DNA of 64,000 bases from an uncultured Apibacter sp. (GCA_945280365.1 CALYQD010000012.1:1-64000); one strand, 5' to 3'; counted from the stretch's first letter, positions 46,716 through 56,687 are shown. The notes: generated by a model from the letters alone, not told the origin. Numbers and translations are program-made.

Positions 46716-47480
46716 TTAAGACTCTAAAGGTTTCTCTGAACAGTCTATAATAATTTTCAATCCTTTTAAGGCTAAAGGAAAGCCTATATAAGGCAAAGTT
46801 TGAACTATGGCTGCAGCTAATAATTCCTTACTATTACCTATTTTTATATTTGCATAGTAGTGAGATACCAATTGATCTTCTGCTCCCATAGAAGTTAATA
46901 CACAATAATTAAGTAATTCACGAAGAGGTAAGTTCAATCCTTTTCGTGTATAAAAATCTCCAAAATAAACTTCTGTTAGAAATTGAGCCACTTTTTCTCC
47001 AATTCCTCCTGGTACCTTTGACATTAGATTTTCAATGCGATTTCCATATAAAGGGTCTTGTATTTTTAATCCCTCGTCATATCGATTGTCTTCCATTACC
47101 ATGCCTTGTCTTTCTAATGGCAATTGTATGTTACATTCGGTAAAAACCTCATTTATTACTCTTAAAGCATTTAGTGTTTTGGGAAATCCTATGACTGGAA
47201 CGCATTGATAAACAGCCTCTCTAATTTCTATTGGAGTTACCCCAATGGTTAAAGCTGCATTTACATGTGACTTCAATTGAGGCAATTGCTGTAAGGAAGT
47301 GAGAACTACACAGGTTATTAATTCACGTGTTTTCTTATCTATATCTCCAATAGTAAATACTTCTCCAAAAATAAATTTTTGCAGTATATCCATCATTTCC
47401 GGGTCATTGCCTTTTCCATTGAGAGCTTCTCCTTTAAATAATTTCTTAAAATTATCTTTACAAATTTCTATTCTATTCAT
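46716..47480 (-). CDS. Double carboxymuconolactone-decarboxylase-like protein
   Basis: 254 aa with two CMD-type domains in tandem: one at about 30-115 (DKKTRELITCVVLTSLQQLP, GFPKTLNALRVI) and one at about 165-250 (LRELLNYCVLTSMGAEDQLV, GFPLALKGLKII). The AhpD-type CxxC pair is missing, so a peroxidase role is unlikely. Such proteins often sit with cupins and reductases, as here (49406-50871), but no enzymatic reaction can be assigned. Confidence 0.82.
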   Translation of the reverse strand: MNRIEICKDNFKKLFKGEALNGKGNDPEMMDILQKFIFGEVFTIGDIDKKTRELITCVVLTSLQQLPQLKSHVNAALTIGVTPIEIREAVYQCVPVIGFPKTLNALRVINEVFTECNIQLPLERQGMVMEDNRYDEGLKIQDPLYGNRIENLMSKVPGGIGEKVAQFLTEVYFGDFYTRKGLNLPLRELLNYCVLTSMGAEDQLVSHYYANIKIGNSKELLAAAIVQTLPYIGFPLALKGLKIIIDCSEKPLES

Positions 47481-47723
47481 ACGATTATATTTTTTATTAA
47501 TTTGGTAATATTTGATGAAATCAATTACTTTTTTTAATTTATATTAATTGCTTTTTTTTTAATTTATATTATATAATAAGTTTTAAGTTAAAAATTACTC
47601 TTCCCACTCTATTTTATTTTTGTATGTAAAAGTTTTTTTATTTGATAAATAGAATATACTGTATTCTATAATCTCTTCATTATTTATTAAGTTTATCAAA
47701 AAATATTTCTATATATAAATTAT

Positions 47724-48338
47724 TCAGACTATTGTATACGTATTGTCATTAACAATTATAGCCTGATGATTATTAATTGGCACTAATTTTAAATTATCTT
47801 TATACTTTGTATAAATTTGCTGGACTGATTCAACAAATGGTTCTTCAATATAATGAGGTAAAGGATAGAAATCGATAAGATTTAGTCCGGTATAGTTTTC
47901 CAAATCAGGAGCCAAACTGCTATCATCCATAATTTTATTATATTCTATATCCGCTGCCAGAATTATTGCCCCTGCAGACTCTCCAATATAAAAACACCCC
48001 TGTGTAATTATCTTAGTCAATATCTGATCAAGTTTTTTCCTTTTTAGTTCCTGCAATAAATAAAATGTGTTACCTCCGCTTATACAAATTATTGGAGCAT
48101 TTGAAAGAGATGTTTGGCATTGTTGTAAATCGGTATGGGCAATATCTAGCATATCAAGTTCAAATCCATATTGCTGCAAGGCGTTTTTTCCGTCATCTAT
48201 ATATCCGGTATATTCTTCAACATTTCCAGCTGTAGGAATAAACAAAATATTTTTTACTCCACGTTGTTCTTTTTGAAGCAGTTCGACAAGCTTTTCAATG
48301 GTTCCGGCTATGTACGACGTTAAGAAAATTGTTTTCAT
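47724..48338 (-). CDS. Peptidase S51 family protein (dipeptidase E-like)
   Basis: 204 aa with the S51 fold: ISGGNTFYLLQELKR, the nucleophile elbow GESAGAIIL and the late motif LPHY with His. Family members are Asp-dipeptidases or cyanophycinase-like enzymes with a Ser-His-Glu triad. Cytoplasmic, no signal peptide. Single gene on the minus strand. Confidence 0.85.
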   Translation of the reverse strand: MKTIFLTSYIAGTIEKLVELLQKEQRGVKNILFIPTAGNVEEYTGYIDDGKNALQQYGFELDMLDIAHTDLQQCQTSLSNAPIICISGGNTFYLLQELKRKKLDQILTKIITQGCFYIGESAGAIILAADIEYNKIMDDSSLAPDLENYTGLNLIDFYPLPHYIEEPFVESVQQIYTKYKDNLKLVPINNHQAIIVNDNTYTIV

Positions 48339-48509
48339 AGGTAATTTTTCTAGGTATTAAACAATAAAAGAACTATTTTAAAGATAATAAGTTTAGCCTA
48401 AACACTTATTAGAAATATCTCCCCTATTGTGTATAGCTATCCGTACATTGATTATTAAATCATAGGAATAAATTATTTCTTAAAATTTTACTTGCAAGAT
48501 CATTAAATA

Positions 48510-49367
48510 TTAGAATAAATTATGTTCCTTTTTGTAATTTAAAATAAATCGTACGGTCTCATGGTCATTATGTGAAAAGAATAAAGATTTTTCTTGGTCC
48601 AAAGATTCTAAGGAATGTAGATCTTCTTCTGAAATATTAAAGTCAAAAACGTTAAAATTTTCAATCATGCGTTCTTTATGAGTAGATTTAGGTATAACAA
48701 TAACCTGTTTCTGTATTAAAAATCTAAGTGCTATTTGCGCAGTGGTTTTATTGTATTTATGACTTAAAGAAACTAAAGTTTCGTTGGTAAAAAAATTATT
48801 TTTTCCTTCTGCAAATGGACCCCATGATTCAATTTGGGTACCGTATTCATGCATTATTTGCTGAGCAATTTTTTGTTGATTGAAAATATGAGTTTCCACC
48901 TGGTTTACTGCAGGTTTTACTTCTACATGTTCAACAAGGTCCACAAAACGATCCGGATAAAAATTACTTACACCAATAGCTTTGGCATTTCCTGCTTTAT
49001 AAATTTCTTCCATGGCACGATATGAACCATAATAATCACCAAATGGCTGATGTATTAATAATAAGTCTACGTAATCCATTTGAAGTTTTTTTAAAGATTC
49101 TTCTACCGATTTCTTAGCTCTATCATAGCCTGCATTTGAAACCCATATTTTGGTGGTAATAAAAAATTTGTCTCGATCAATATGGCTGGCTTTGACTGCT
49201 TTTCCAACTTCTTCTTCATTGTAATAGGCTTGTGCGGTGTCTATTGATCTGTATCCAACTTCTATTGCTTCTGATACTGCTTTCACACAGTCTTTGGGAG
49301 ATATTTGATATACTCCAAAGCCTAATATAGGCATTTCTATTCCATTGTTTAATTTTATATAATCCAT
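48510..49367 (-). CDS. Aldo/keto reductase
   Basis: A 285-aa NADPH-dependent reductase of carbonyl compounds. TIM-barrel marks are GFGVYQI, the catalytic Asp/Tyr in SIDTAQAYYNEEEVG, Lys in FFITTKIWV, and His in LLLIHQPFGDYYG, then IGVSNFYPDR and the NADPH motif VIPKSTHKERM. First of a minus-strand set with the cupin (49406-49837) and SDR upstream, likely a small redox-stress or detoxification cluster with the AraC regulator. Confidence 0.93.
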   Translation of the reverse strand: MDYIKLNNGIEMPILGFGVYQISPKDCVKAVSEAIEVGYRSIDTAQAYYNEEEVGKAVKASHIDRDKFFITTKIWVSNAGYDRAKKSVEESLKKLQMDYVDLLLIHQPFGDYYGSYRAMEEIYKAGNAKAIGVSNFYPDRFVDLVEHVEVKPAVNQVETHIFNQQKIAQQIMHEYGTQIESWGPFAEGKNNFFTNETLVSLSHKYNKTTAQIALRFLIQKQVIVIPKSTHKERMIENFNVFDFNISEEDLHSLESLDQEKSLFFSHNDHETVRFILNYKKEHNLF

Positions 49368-49405
49368 TTTATGTATGTGTTTATTTTGGATAAAAATTTA
49401 TCTTT

Positions 49406-49837
49406 TTATTTATTTGTTGAGTTAAATGCTTGTTGATAATCTTCATTTGATACCGGTTCCATCCAAATATTTTGATTATTTTGAGGATTGCAGGTAATTG
49501 CTAAATGAGAAAACCAATCATGAGGCGCTGCCCCATGCCAGTGCTCCAAATTTGGAGCAATTTCAATAATATCACCCGGCATCATAAGTTGTGCTTTTTT
49601 ACCCCGTTCTTGATATAATCCCTTGCCTCCTATAGCAATAAGTATTTGTCCACCGGAATGTGTATGCCAATTATTTCTACAACTAGGCTCAAAAGTTACA
49701 TTAAATAAAGGTACATTCAATTCTTTTAGAGATGTAAGTTGTTTCAACCAAGATTTTCCGAAAAAAAAACGTTCATATTCTATATTTTCGTTTCCTTGTG
49801 GAAAATCACTGATTTTAGGAGGATTTGAATTTTTCAT
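49406..49837 (-). CDS. Cupin-domain protein
   Basis: 143 aa with one cupin barrel: NNWHTHSGGQILIAIGGKG carries the His metal ligands of motif 1, and APNLEHWHGAAPHDWFSHLA those of motif 2. Small cupins of this form are often encoded next to carboxymuconolactone decarboxylases and reductases. The reaction is not known. It lies 38 nt upstream of the aldo/keto reductase gene. Confidence 0.85.
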   Translation of the reverse strand: MKNSNPPKISDFPQGNENIEYERFFFGKSWLKQLTSLKELNVPLFNVTFEPSCRNNWHTHSGGQILIAIGGKGLYQERGKKAQLMMPGDIIEIAPNLEHWHGAAPHDWFSHLAITCNPQNNQNIWMEPVSNEDYQQAFNSTNK

Positions 49838-50136
49838 AAGAATTTGTTTATTTATTATCTGATTTTTTTGATAGGAGATATCTTTCTTTACGAATAAGGG
49901 TTAACTAAAATTAAAAAAATATTTACCCAAAAAACAATTTTATTTTTATAAATATCATATATAAACCTACTATATATATTACATTTAACAATAAAAAAAT
50001 TATGTTAACTTTAATTTCTTATATTCAGAATTAAATCTAAATATAAAATATTTATATAAATATTTAACTTAAATAAATCATTTATTGGATAAATATTTAT
50101 TTTTAAAAATCAGATTTTTATTTTACAATTTATTGT

Positions 50137-50871
50137 TTAGAGAGATTGTTTAGTCGGACGTACAATTATCTCACTGATAGATACATCTACAGGTGTATCT
50201 ATCGCATAAACAACAGCATTTGCAATATCTTCAGAAGATACACCGTATCCTTCTGTATTCTGCATTTTAAGCTGACCTTCTTTTAATGATTCGTCTTTCA
50301 TGGTTTGATAAAGGTCTGTACGCACTGCTCCCGGAGATACCATGGAAGATTTAATGTTATTTTCGCGTTGTTCCTGACGTAATCCCTCCATGATGGCACG
50401 TATAGCCGATTTTGTTGCACAATAAACTACTGATCCCGGGTATACATAATGCCCTGCCACTGAATCAGTGGTAATTATGTGACCGGATTTTTGTTTTACA
50501 AAATAAGGAAGAACTGCAGCAATTCCATTCAGAACTCCCAATACATTTACATGTAACATATCATGCCAATCATCACGCTTACCATCTATAAGATAAGAGG
50601 AAGGCATTGTTCCGGCATTATTAAAGATGACATCAATTTTTCCAAATTTATCTAAAGCCAAATCAACTACAGCTTTTACTTCATCAAAATTGGAAACATC
50701 CGCTACTTTGTATTCGATTTCAGATCCCGGTAAAGAATCCTTAATAGCTTTTAATCTTTCCTCTCTTCTCGCTGCTATAACAAGCTTTGCACCTTTTTCT
50801 GCAAGTTTTTTTACTGTCGCTTCTCCTATTCCACTGGAAGCCCCCATCACAATTATTACTTTTTCTTTCAT
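50137..50871 (-). CDS. Short-chain dehydrogenase/reductase
   Basis: A 244-aa NADP-binding Rossmann enzyme: VMGASSGIGEATVKKLAEKG, the NNAG motif (FNNAGTMPS), catalytic Ser in TTDSVAGHY and Tyr-Lys in VYCATKSAIRA. Classical SDR; Arg residues after beta-2 (AARREERL) favour NADPH. It is divergent in spacing (299 nt) from the cupin gene, so likely its own transcript. Substrate unknown. Confidence 0.93.
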   Translation of the reverse strand: MKEKVIIVMGASSGIGEATVKKLAEKGAKLVIAARREERLKAIKDSLPGSEIEYKVADVSNFDEVKAVVDLALDKFGKIDVIFNNAGTMPSSYLIDGKRDDWHDMLHVNVLGVLNGIAAVLPYFVKQKSGHIITTDSVAGHYVYPGSVVYCATKSAIRAIMEGLRQEQRENNIKSSMVSPGAVRTDLYQTMKDESLKEGQLKMQNTEGYGVSSEDIANAVVYAIDTPVDVSISEIIVRPTKQSL

Positions 50872-50985
50872 AACATTTTAATTAAAGATTTTTAAGTTCT
50901 ATATGTGATTACATAAACAAAGTTAATGCCAGTTAAAAAATTTCCTTTTGCCGAGAAGATCAAATAAATTTGTTTTAGAGCTTAA

Positions 50986-51804
50986 TTAGTGTTTTTCAGA
51001 TGGTGAAAAACCATATTGCTTTTTAAATGCTTTATAAAAATGAGATAAGTTTTTAAATCCTACTTCATAGCAAACGTCTTTTATTTTCAAATCACTGTAT
51101 TCAAGCATATTATACGCAACTTCAAGCCTTTTTCGAATAATCCATTTTCGGGGCGGAACATCACTTACTTTTGAAAAATCTCTCTTAAAAGTTGCCAAGC
51201 TTCGTCCAGTATATAATGCAATTTCTTTCATGCTTAAATCAAACCTATAGTTTTCATTTAAAAAATCAAGAATATCAATTTTCCAGGGTTCAGTAAAGTC
51301 AAATAGTATAGAATAAAAATTTTTATTGATTTTTAATAAGGATAGAATGGCCTCTTGTTCTTTTAGGCTTAAAATTTCTTTAGAAGGTTTAATTGATGTG
51401 TCAAAATAAGGATCAAGAGAGTGGAACAAACTAACTAAATCGGGGCGTAAGGGGATGATAAATATATTATCTTTTGGGGGAAAGATTTGGGGTTCATTAT
51501 CTTTTTTCAAACTTTTATAATAAAAATCGCGAAGAAAATTACGTCTTAACGTCATGGTAATTCCTTTATATTGCTGATCTCCGGAATTAATTTTTGTCAT
51601 TTTTATATTATAGTTTCTTCGTACAAATACACAACTTCCCGGTTCTAAAACAATTTCTTTTTTGTCTTTTTCCTCAATAATTAGTTTTCCGGAATACAAA
51701 TAAATTAAACAATGATCTTGCGCCGAATGTACACAACTGGTATCATTGTTTGCATAATAAGTCAGAAATATTCCTGAATAATTTATTATTTTTGATTTAT
51801 TCAT
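50986..51804 (-). CDS. AraC-family transcriptional regulator
   Basis: 272 aa. An N-terminal cupin-like ligand domain (SCVFVRRNYNIKMTKINSG) and a C-terminal AraC double helix-turn-helix (about 175-272: LSMKEIALYTGRSLATFKRD, IKDVCYEVGFKNLSHFYKAF, KKQYGFSPSE). It starts 7 nt after pdxT but is followed by the SDR, cupin and reductase genes on the same strand, which are the likely targets. Confidence 0.9.
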   Translation of the reverse strand: MNKSKIINYSGIFLTYYANNDTSCVHSAQDHCLIYLYSGKLIIEEKDKKEIVLEPGSCVFVRRNYNIKMTKINSGDQQYKGITMTLRRNFLRDFYYKSLKKDNEPQIFPPKDNIFIIPLRPDLVSLFHSLDPYFDTSIKPSKEILSLKEQEAILSLLKINKNFYSILFDFTEPWKIDILDFLNENYRFDLSMKEIALYTGRSLATFKRDFSKVSDVPPRKWIIRKRLEVAYNMLEYSDLKIKDVCYEVGFKNLSHFYKAFKKQYGFSPSEKH

Positions 51805-51811
51805 AAAAATT

Positions 51812-52375
51812 TTAGCTACATACTTTTTCTAAAAAGTATTGATGAACTTTTAGAGAAGAGTTTAGTTCCGGATGGAAAGACGTTACCAACATACTTTTTT
51901 CCTGTGCGGCAACAATATTTCCATTTACTTCTGCCAATATTTTTACTTTAGAGCCTACTTCGGAAATATACGGAGCTCTAATGAATGTCATCGGCACAGT
52001 TCCAATTCCTTCGAAATTTTCTTCAACAAAGAAACTTCCTAACTGTCTCCCATAAGCATTTCTTTTTGCTGTAATATCCATGACTCCCAAATGATTGCCA
52101 CCATCTTCAACTTTTTTAGCAAGTAAAATTAATCCGGCACAGGTACCGAATACAGGTAACCCGTTTTCGATCATGTTTTTTAGCTCATCAAGCATGTTCA
52201 AGTCTCTTAATAACTTTCCTATCGCAGTACTTTCTCCACCCGGAATAATTAGGCCATTCATAGATCGAACTAAATCTTTTTTTTGCCTTATTTCAAATGT
52301 ACTTATACCTAATTCTTTCAATATCTGAATATGTTCTATAAATGCTCCTTGCAATGCTAATACTCCTACATTCAT
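51812..52375 (-). CDS. pdxT: Pyridoxal 5-phosphate synthase glutaminase subunit
   Basis: It releases ammonia from glutamine and channels it to PdxS for vitamin B6 synthesis. 187 aa, usual length. Marks are [26 protein letters not shown], catalytic Cys in [13 protein letters not shown] and His-Glu in TSFHPELN. It follows pdxS after 77 nt that contain a strong terminator-like hairpin. The AraC gene follows after 7 nt. Confidence 0.96.
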   Translation of the reverse strand: MNVGVLALQGAFIEHIQILKELGISTFEIRQKKDLVRSMNGLIIPGGESTAIGKLLRDLNMLDELKNMIENGLPVFGTCAGLILLAKKVEDGGNHLGVMDITAKRNAYGRQLGSFFVEENFEGIGTVPMTFIRAPYISEVGSKVKILAEVNGNIVAAQEKSMLVTSFHPELNSSLKVHQYFLEKVCS

Positions 52376-52392
52376 ATTTAACGATTTGAATT

Positions 52393-52429
52393 AAAAAAGT
52401 CATTTTGAAAAAATTATTTTCAAAATGAC
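52393..52429 (-). terminator. Terminator or attenuator between pdxS and pdxT
   Basis: GTCATTTTGAAAA, a 5-nt loop and TTTTCAAAATGAC make a perfect 13-bp stem. On the minus strand it is followed by TTTTTT, so it should stop or weaken transcription leaving pdxS before pdxT. Confidence 0.75.
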
Positions 52430-52452
52430 CTAATATCAGTTTAAACTTTATT

Positions 52453-53328
52453 TTATTTTCCTCTTTCAGCCATTAGTATCTCAATTTCTCCTTCATTTAT
52501 TCCTACCATGGCTTCACCTAAATCTTCGGAGACTTCTAATAAAATGTTAGGATCATTATAATTAGTTACTGCTTTAACAATGGCTTGAGCTCTTTTTACA
52601 GGATCTCCCGATTTAAATATGCCGGAACCAACAAATACTCCTTCAGCTCCTAATTGCATCATTAAAGCTGCATCGGCTGGAGTAGCAACCCCTCCGGCAG
52701 CAAAATTTACCACCGGTAATTTTCCATTTTCATATACGTATTTTACTAATTCATAAGGTACTTGCAATTCTTTAGCTTCATTAAAGAGCTCATCATCATG
52801 CAATCCCTGAATTCTACGAATACCCTCATTCATAGCGCGTAGATGTCTTACTGCTTGCACTACATCTCCGGTACCCGGTTCTCCTTTTGAACGTATCATA
52901 GAAGCTCCTTCTTGTATTCTTCGTAGTGCTTCTCCAAGATTTTTAGCTCCGCAAACAAAAGGAACTTTAAATTTGGTTTTGTTTACATGGTATTTATCAT
53001 CTGCCGGTGTTAAAACTTCACTTTCATCAATATAATCGATTTCTAATGCTTCTAATATCTGAGCTTCTACAAAATGCCCGATCCTTATTTTAGCCATAAC
53101 AGGTATGCTTACTGCTGCTTGGATTCCTTTAATCATTTTCGGATCGCTCATCCGTGAAACTCCTCCTACAGCACGAATGTCTGCAGGAATTCGTTCTAAA
53201 GCCATCACTGCAACCGCTCCTGCTTTTTCGGCTATTTCTGCTTGTTCAGGAGTTGATACGTCCATGATTACTCCTCCCTTTAGCATTTGTGCTAAATTTT
53301 TATTTAATTCATATCTATTATTTTCCAT
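52453..53328 (-). CDS. pdxS: Pyridoxal 5-phosphate synthase subunit PdxS
   Basis: It builds pyridoxal phosphate from ribose 5-phosphate, glyceraldehyde 3-phosphate and ammonia. 291 aa, usual length. The catalytic lysines are in [15 protein letters not shown] and [15 protein letters not shown]; phosphate-binding [20 protein letters not shown] is near the end. Partner of pdxT. TTG and TATTTTTG boxes lie upstream on the minus strand. Confidence 0.97.
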   Translation of the reverse strand: MENNRYELNKNLAQMLKGGVIMDVSTPEQAEIAEKAGAVAVMALERIPADIRAVGGVSRMSDPKMIKGIQAAVSIPVMAKIRIGHFVEAQILEALEIDYIDESEVLTPADDKYHVNKTKFKVPFVCGAKNLGEALRRIQEGASMIRSKGEPGTGDVVQAVRHLRAMNEGIRRIQGLHDDELFNEAKELQVPYELVKYVYENGKLPVVNFAAGGVATPADAALMMQLGAEGVFVGSGIFKSGDPVKRAQAIVKAVTNYNDPNILLEVSEDLGEAMVGINEGEIEILMAERGK

Positions 53329-53355
53329 ATCTATCTTTTATCTTAATTACGTCTA

Positions 53356-53389
53356 CAAAAATAATATAATATATGGTTATAATCCTCAA
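53356..53389 (-). promoter_or_regulatory. Promoter of pdxS
   Basis: On the minus strand TTG (53389-53387), 23 nt, then TATTTTTG (53363-53356), matching the Bacteroidota consensus, about 28 nt before the start codon. Confidence 0.5.
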
Positions 53390-53577
53390 GAATACTTTTT
53401 TTATTTTTCCCATATATTTTTTCATAAATGTAAAGCTTATATCATGTACGTCATAATGAACCTATTAGGATAAAATTGTAAATTATAATTCAAATCATTG
53501 CCAATTTATGATGGTAGATTTTTATTATGCTTTATTTTTGCTGTACATATTTTGTCTAAATAAAAAAATAATACAAA

Positions 53578-54291
53578 ATGCATAATTCAGAAAAAAAAGA
53601 ATTTATTGCTAATAATTTTAAACAAAAAAACTGGAATGAAATAAAAACCAGAGACAGTTGGATGCTTTTTAAAATTATGGCGGAGTTTACTAACGGATTT
53701 GAAACCATGACCAAAATAGGACCTTGTGTTTCAATATTCGGTTCTGCTCGTACCAGTCCTGAAAATAAATATTATGGACTAGCAGAAGAAATTTCTTATA
53801 AACTTACCAAGATCGGCTTTGGTATTATTACCGGAGGGGGGCCTGGAATTATGGAAGCAGGAAATAAGGGTGCTCAAGCCGCAGGAGGAAAATCTATAGG
53901 TCTTAATATTGAATTGCCATTTGAAACCGGCAGTAATCCGTACGTAGATTATAAACTAAGTATGAATTTCAATTACTTTTTTGTTCGAAAGGTCATGTTT
54001 CTTAAATATTCTCAAGGATTTATAGTCATGCCCGGGGGATTAGGAACCATGGATGAATTGTTCGAAGCTCTAACCTTGATTCAAACCAAAAAAACAAGTA
54101 AATTTCCTATTGTTTTGGTAGGTACTAAATACTGGAGTGGTTTATTGGAATGGATGCGCGAATCTATGCTGGAAGAAAATTATATAAAAGATACAGATTT
54201 TAATATTTTTCGACTTGTCGATACTGCCGATGAAGCTGTAGGGCATATTCGCGCTTTTTATGATAAATACAGTATTAAACAAAATTTTTAA
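53578..54291 (+). CDS. LOG-family protein (TIGR00730 type Rossmann fold)
   Basis: 237 aa. The family motifs are IITGGGPGIMEAGNKGA and MPGGLGTMDELFEALTL. Members cleave nucleoside 5-monophosphates to free base and ribose phosphate (cytokinin-activating type), though the in vivo role in bacteria is unclear. A TATTTTTG box (53533-53540) lies upstream. No signal peptide. Confidence 0.9.
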   Translation: MHNSEKKEFIANNFKQKNWNEIKTRDSWMLFKIMAEFTNGFETMTKIGPCVSIFGSARTSPENKYYGLAEEISYKLTKIGFGIITGGGPGIMEAGNKGAQAAGGKSIGLNIELPFETGSNPYVDYKLSMNFNYFFVRKVMFLKYSQGFIVMPGGLGTMDELFEALTLIQTKKTSKFPIVLVGTKYWSGLLEWMRESMLEENYIKDTDFNIFRLVDTADEAVGHIRAFYDKYSIKQNF

Positions 54292-54350
54292 TGGTATTTG
54301 GCATTAAATTTGTTTTCTCTCGCAGAATGTAACCAAATATAATTAAACCA

Positions 54351-54824
54351 ATGATGAAAAAGTTTATTCCTTTTATTTTATGTATTTTATTTTTATGTTC
54401 GTATACTCTTTATTCATCTGATTTTTTTACTTCTATAACTAAAGTGGAATATGTGTCTAGTACTAAAACATTAAAACTTTCTTCGAAAGTAAATGTTGAG
54501 CATATCGAACAAACTATTGGGAAAAAAGTCAACTCGAATGATTTTGATACTTCCCTAAATAAATACCTTCAAAATAATGTTAAATTGAGTATTAATGACA
54601 CACCGGTAACTTTTACTTTTTCTTCTAAAAATCCGGACGGTAACATAGTCTGGATCTATTATGAAGTAAATGGTGTTAATTCCGTTTCTTCCATTAGTAT
54701 AAAAAATTCATTGTTGCTGGATAAATACCCTGAGCAGCAGAATTTTATTAATTTTATTGTTAATGGACAGAAAAAATCTTTAGTATGTAAAAAAGGATCG
54801 GATTCAGGGAAAATAAATTTTTAA
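54351..54824 (+). CDS. Secreted DUF6702-like protein
   Basis: 157 aa with a signal peptide (MMKKFIPFILCILFLCSYTL). The mature part resembles DUF6702 proteins of Bacteroidota: TSITKVEYVSSTKTLKLSSK, then an acidic middle with NKYLQNNVKLSIN and WIYYEV. These are often near M1 peptidase genes, which is also true at a distance here (41163). Function unknown. Confidence 0.7.
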   Translation: MMKKFIPFILCILFLCSYTLYSSDFFTSITKVEYVSSTKTLKLSSKVNVEHIEQTIGKKVNSNDFDTSLNKYLQNNVKLSINDTPVTFTFSSKNPDGNIVWIYYEVNGVNSVSSISIKNSLLLDKYPEQQNFINFIVNGQKKSLVCKKGSDSGKINF

Positions 54825-54895
54825 TGTTTTAAATTTTTATTTTATTTGTTACTTTTTATATAAATAATAATTATAAATTTAAATTAATTTCTTTT

Positions 54896-55372
54896 ATGAA
54901 AAAAATTATGATTTTAGGAATTTTGAGCATCTTTATGTTGTATTCATGCTCATCTTCTAATTCCGTAGCTCTTGACCGTCCCTCTCAAAGAGATGTAAGA
55001 GGTACTTGGAGACTGGATAGGGTTTCTTATTCTGAAAATATGGTTAAAGTAAAAGCTTTTGATGAATATGATGCACAATGTCTAAAAAATAGCGTTTGGT
55101 ATTTTATTGCTAATAATAATAGAGGAAATTTCACCTTGCAAGGAGGTAATACTTGTCCTGCTCTTACTCAGAATTTTACCTGGTATATAGATAAACAAAA
55201 TATGCTTGTTTTAAAGTTACTTAATGAAGGTGATAAAGCCAGAAAAGTAACTACAGGAACTACTTATTTATATGATAATATTTCCGAAGAAGAATTCAAC
55301 TTAAGTCAAGTTATTAGTGGAGTTACTATTACTTTTCATTTTAGTAAATTAGCATCCGGAAAATTAAAATAA
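54896..55372 (+). CDS. Lipocalin-like lipoprotein
   Basis: 158 aa with a lipoprotein signal (MKKIMILGILSIFMLYSCSS). The beta-barrel part begins DVRGTWRLDRVSYSEN and includes CLKNSVWYFIANNNRG. It lies 30 nt upstream of the OmpA-family gene, a pairing common in Flavobacteria, which suggests a joint envelope role. Confidence 0.8.
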   Translation: MKKIMILGILSIFMLYSCSSSNSVALDRPSQRDVRGTWRLDRVSYSENMVKVKAFDEYDAQCLKNSVWYFIANNNRGNFTLQGGNTCPALTQNFTWYIDKQNMLVLKLLNEGDKARKVTTGTTYLYDNISEEEFNLSQVISGVTITFHFSKLASGKLK

Positions 55373-55402
55373 ATAACTTGTGAATAATATACAATTATAA
55401 TT

Positions 55403-56080
55403 ATGAAATCATTAATTACAAAATTAACAGTAATCTTATTGTCTGCAAGCATCATACTCTCTTGTAACACAAATGATACTCAAAAAGGAGCCGGAATAGG
55501 TGCCGTTGCTGGAGGTGTGTTAGGTGCTGTAATCGGAAACAACGTAGGAAATAAAAACAACGCTGCGTTAGGTGCTGTAATTGGTGCCGCTGTAGGGGGA
55601 ACTGCTGGTGGTTTGATTGGTCACAAAATGGATCAACAGGCTCGCCAAATTCAAGAAAGTGTTCCCGGAGCTACTGTAGAACGTGTGGGTGAAGGAATAA
55701 AAGTCGTTCTTAATGAAAATGCGGTGCGTTTTGATTTTGATAAATCTACCTTAACTCCTACTGCAAGAAAAAATTTGGATCAAATTATTTCCATATTCAA
55801 ACAATATCCTGATACTAATATTGGTATTTTCGGGTATACAGATGCTAAAGGAGCAGATCAATATAATTTAAATTTGTCCGAAAATAGAGCTAAAAGTGTT
55901 GCTGATTATTTAGCAAGTAATGGAATCAGTTCCAGTCGTTTCACTATTAAAGGGTTTGGTAAAGCAGATCCTATTGGTGATAACAACACTGAATCCGGAA
56001 GAGCTTTAAATAGAAGAGTTGAATTTTCAATTACGGCAAATGAAAAAATGATTCGTGATGCAAAATCTGAATCTAATTAA
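55403..56080 (+). CDS. OmpA-family outer-membrane lipoprotein
   Basis: 225 aa. Lipoprotein signal (LSASIILSC), a glycine-zipper segment at about 30-75 (GAGIGAVAGGVLGAVIGNNV) and a C-terminal OmpA peptidoglycan-binding domain: VRFDFDKSTLTPTARKNLDQ, GYTDAKGADQYNLNLSENRA, LNRRVEFSI. It should anchor the envelope to the wall. It is followed by a terminator and forms a pair with the lipocalin-like gene. Confidence 0.93.
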   Translation: MKSLITKLTVILLSASIILSCNTNDTQKGAGIGAVAGGVLGAVIGNNVGNKNNAALGAVIGAAVGGTAGGLIGHKMDQQARQIQESVPGATVERVGEGIKVVLNENAVRFDFDKSTLTPTARKNLDQIISIFKQYPDTNIGIFGYTDAKGADQYNLNLSENRAKSVADYLASNGISSSRFTIKGFGKADPIGDNNTESGRALNRRVEFSITANEKMIRDAKSESN

Positions 56081-56114
56081 TAAGTAAATATATTTTACAC
56101 TTTATATAATTTTG

Positions 56115-56146
56115 AAGAAAAGACAGACATAAGTTTGTCTTTTCTT
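56115..56146. terminator. Bidirectional terminator between OmpA and a convergent gene
   Basis: AAGAAAAGACA and TGTCTTTTCTT make an 11-bp stem with a 10-nt loop, followed by ATTTTT. It lies between two convergent genes and reaches the 3-prime end of the next one. Confidence 0.7.
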
Positions 56147-56519
56147 ATTTTTCAAAGGTGAGCAATTTTTCATCAATGAAATATTGAATTATAGCTTTTT
56201 TCATCAATAAAGTTTGCTCATTGGGTTTTAAGTCGGGAAGCTTTTCAATTAATTTATAATGTGGCCATTTATCTTTATCGTATCCATCTAGTTTATAATA
56301 TCCGAACGGTTCCAATAAACGACAAACCGCAATATGTATTAAATTCATTTTTTCATCTTTTTTATATTTTTTATAACCTAGCCCCAATTCTTGTAAACCT
56401 ATTAAAAAAATCATTGTATTTAAATCGGGTATATCATCTTGAGCAAACTTTTCTTTAAAAAAAATTTCTATTTTACTCCAAAGTTGTGCTTCGTTCATTG
56501 TTTTTAAAATTTTACTCAT
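56145..56519 (-). CDS. Conserved small protein of unknown function
   Basis: 124 aa, soluble, helical, rich in Lys and Leu (MIFLIGLQELGLGYKKYKKD, IAVCRLLEPFGYYKL). It resembles a hypothetical protein often found in Flavobacteria, but no function is known to me. Convergent with the OmpA gene. Confidence 0.7.
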   Translation of the reverse strand: MSKILKTMNEAQLWSKIEIFFKEKFAQDDIPDLNTMIFLIGLQELGLGYKKYKKDEKMNLIHIAVCRLLEPFGYYKLDGYDKDKWPHYKLIEKLPDLKPNEQTLLMKKAIIQYFIDEKLLTFEK

Positions 56520-56687
56520 GTAAAATTATAATAAATATAAATATGCTTTACAAAAGTTTTACATGTGCACAAAACTTTTCATAAATGTATTTATTGAAGG
56601 AATCTTAATTTTTATATGAAAAAAAACATAAATTTATAATAATAGAGAAGTATGCACTATTTAATTTACAATCAGTATTTTAAAAGC

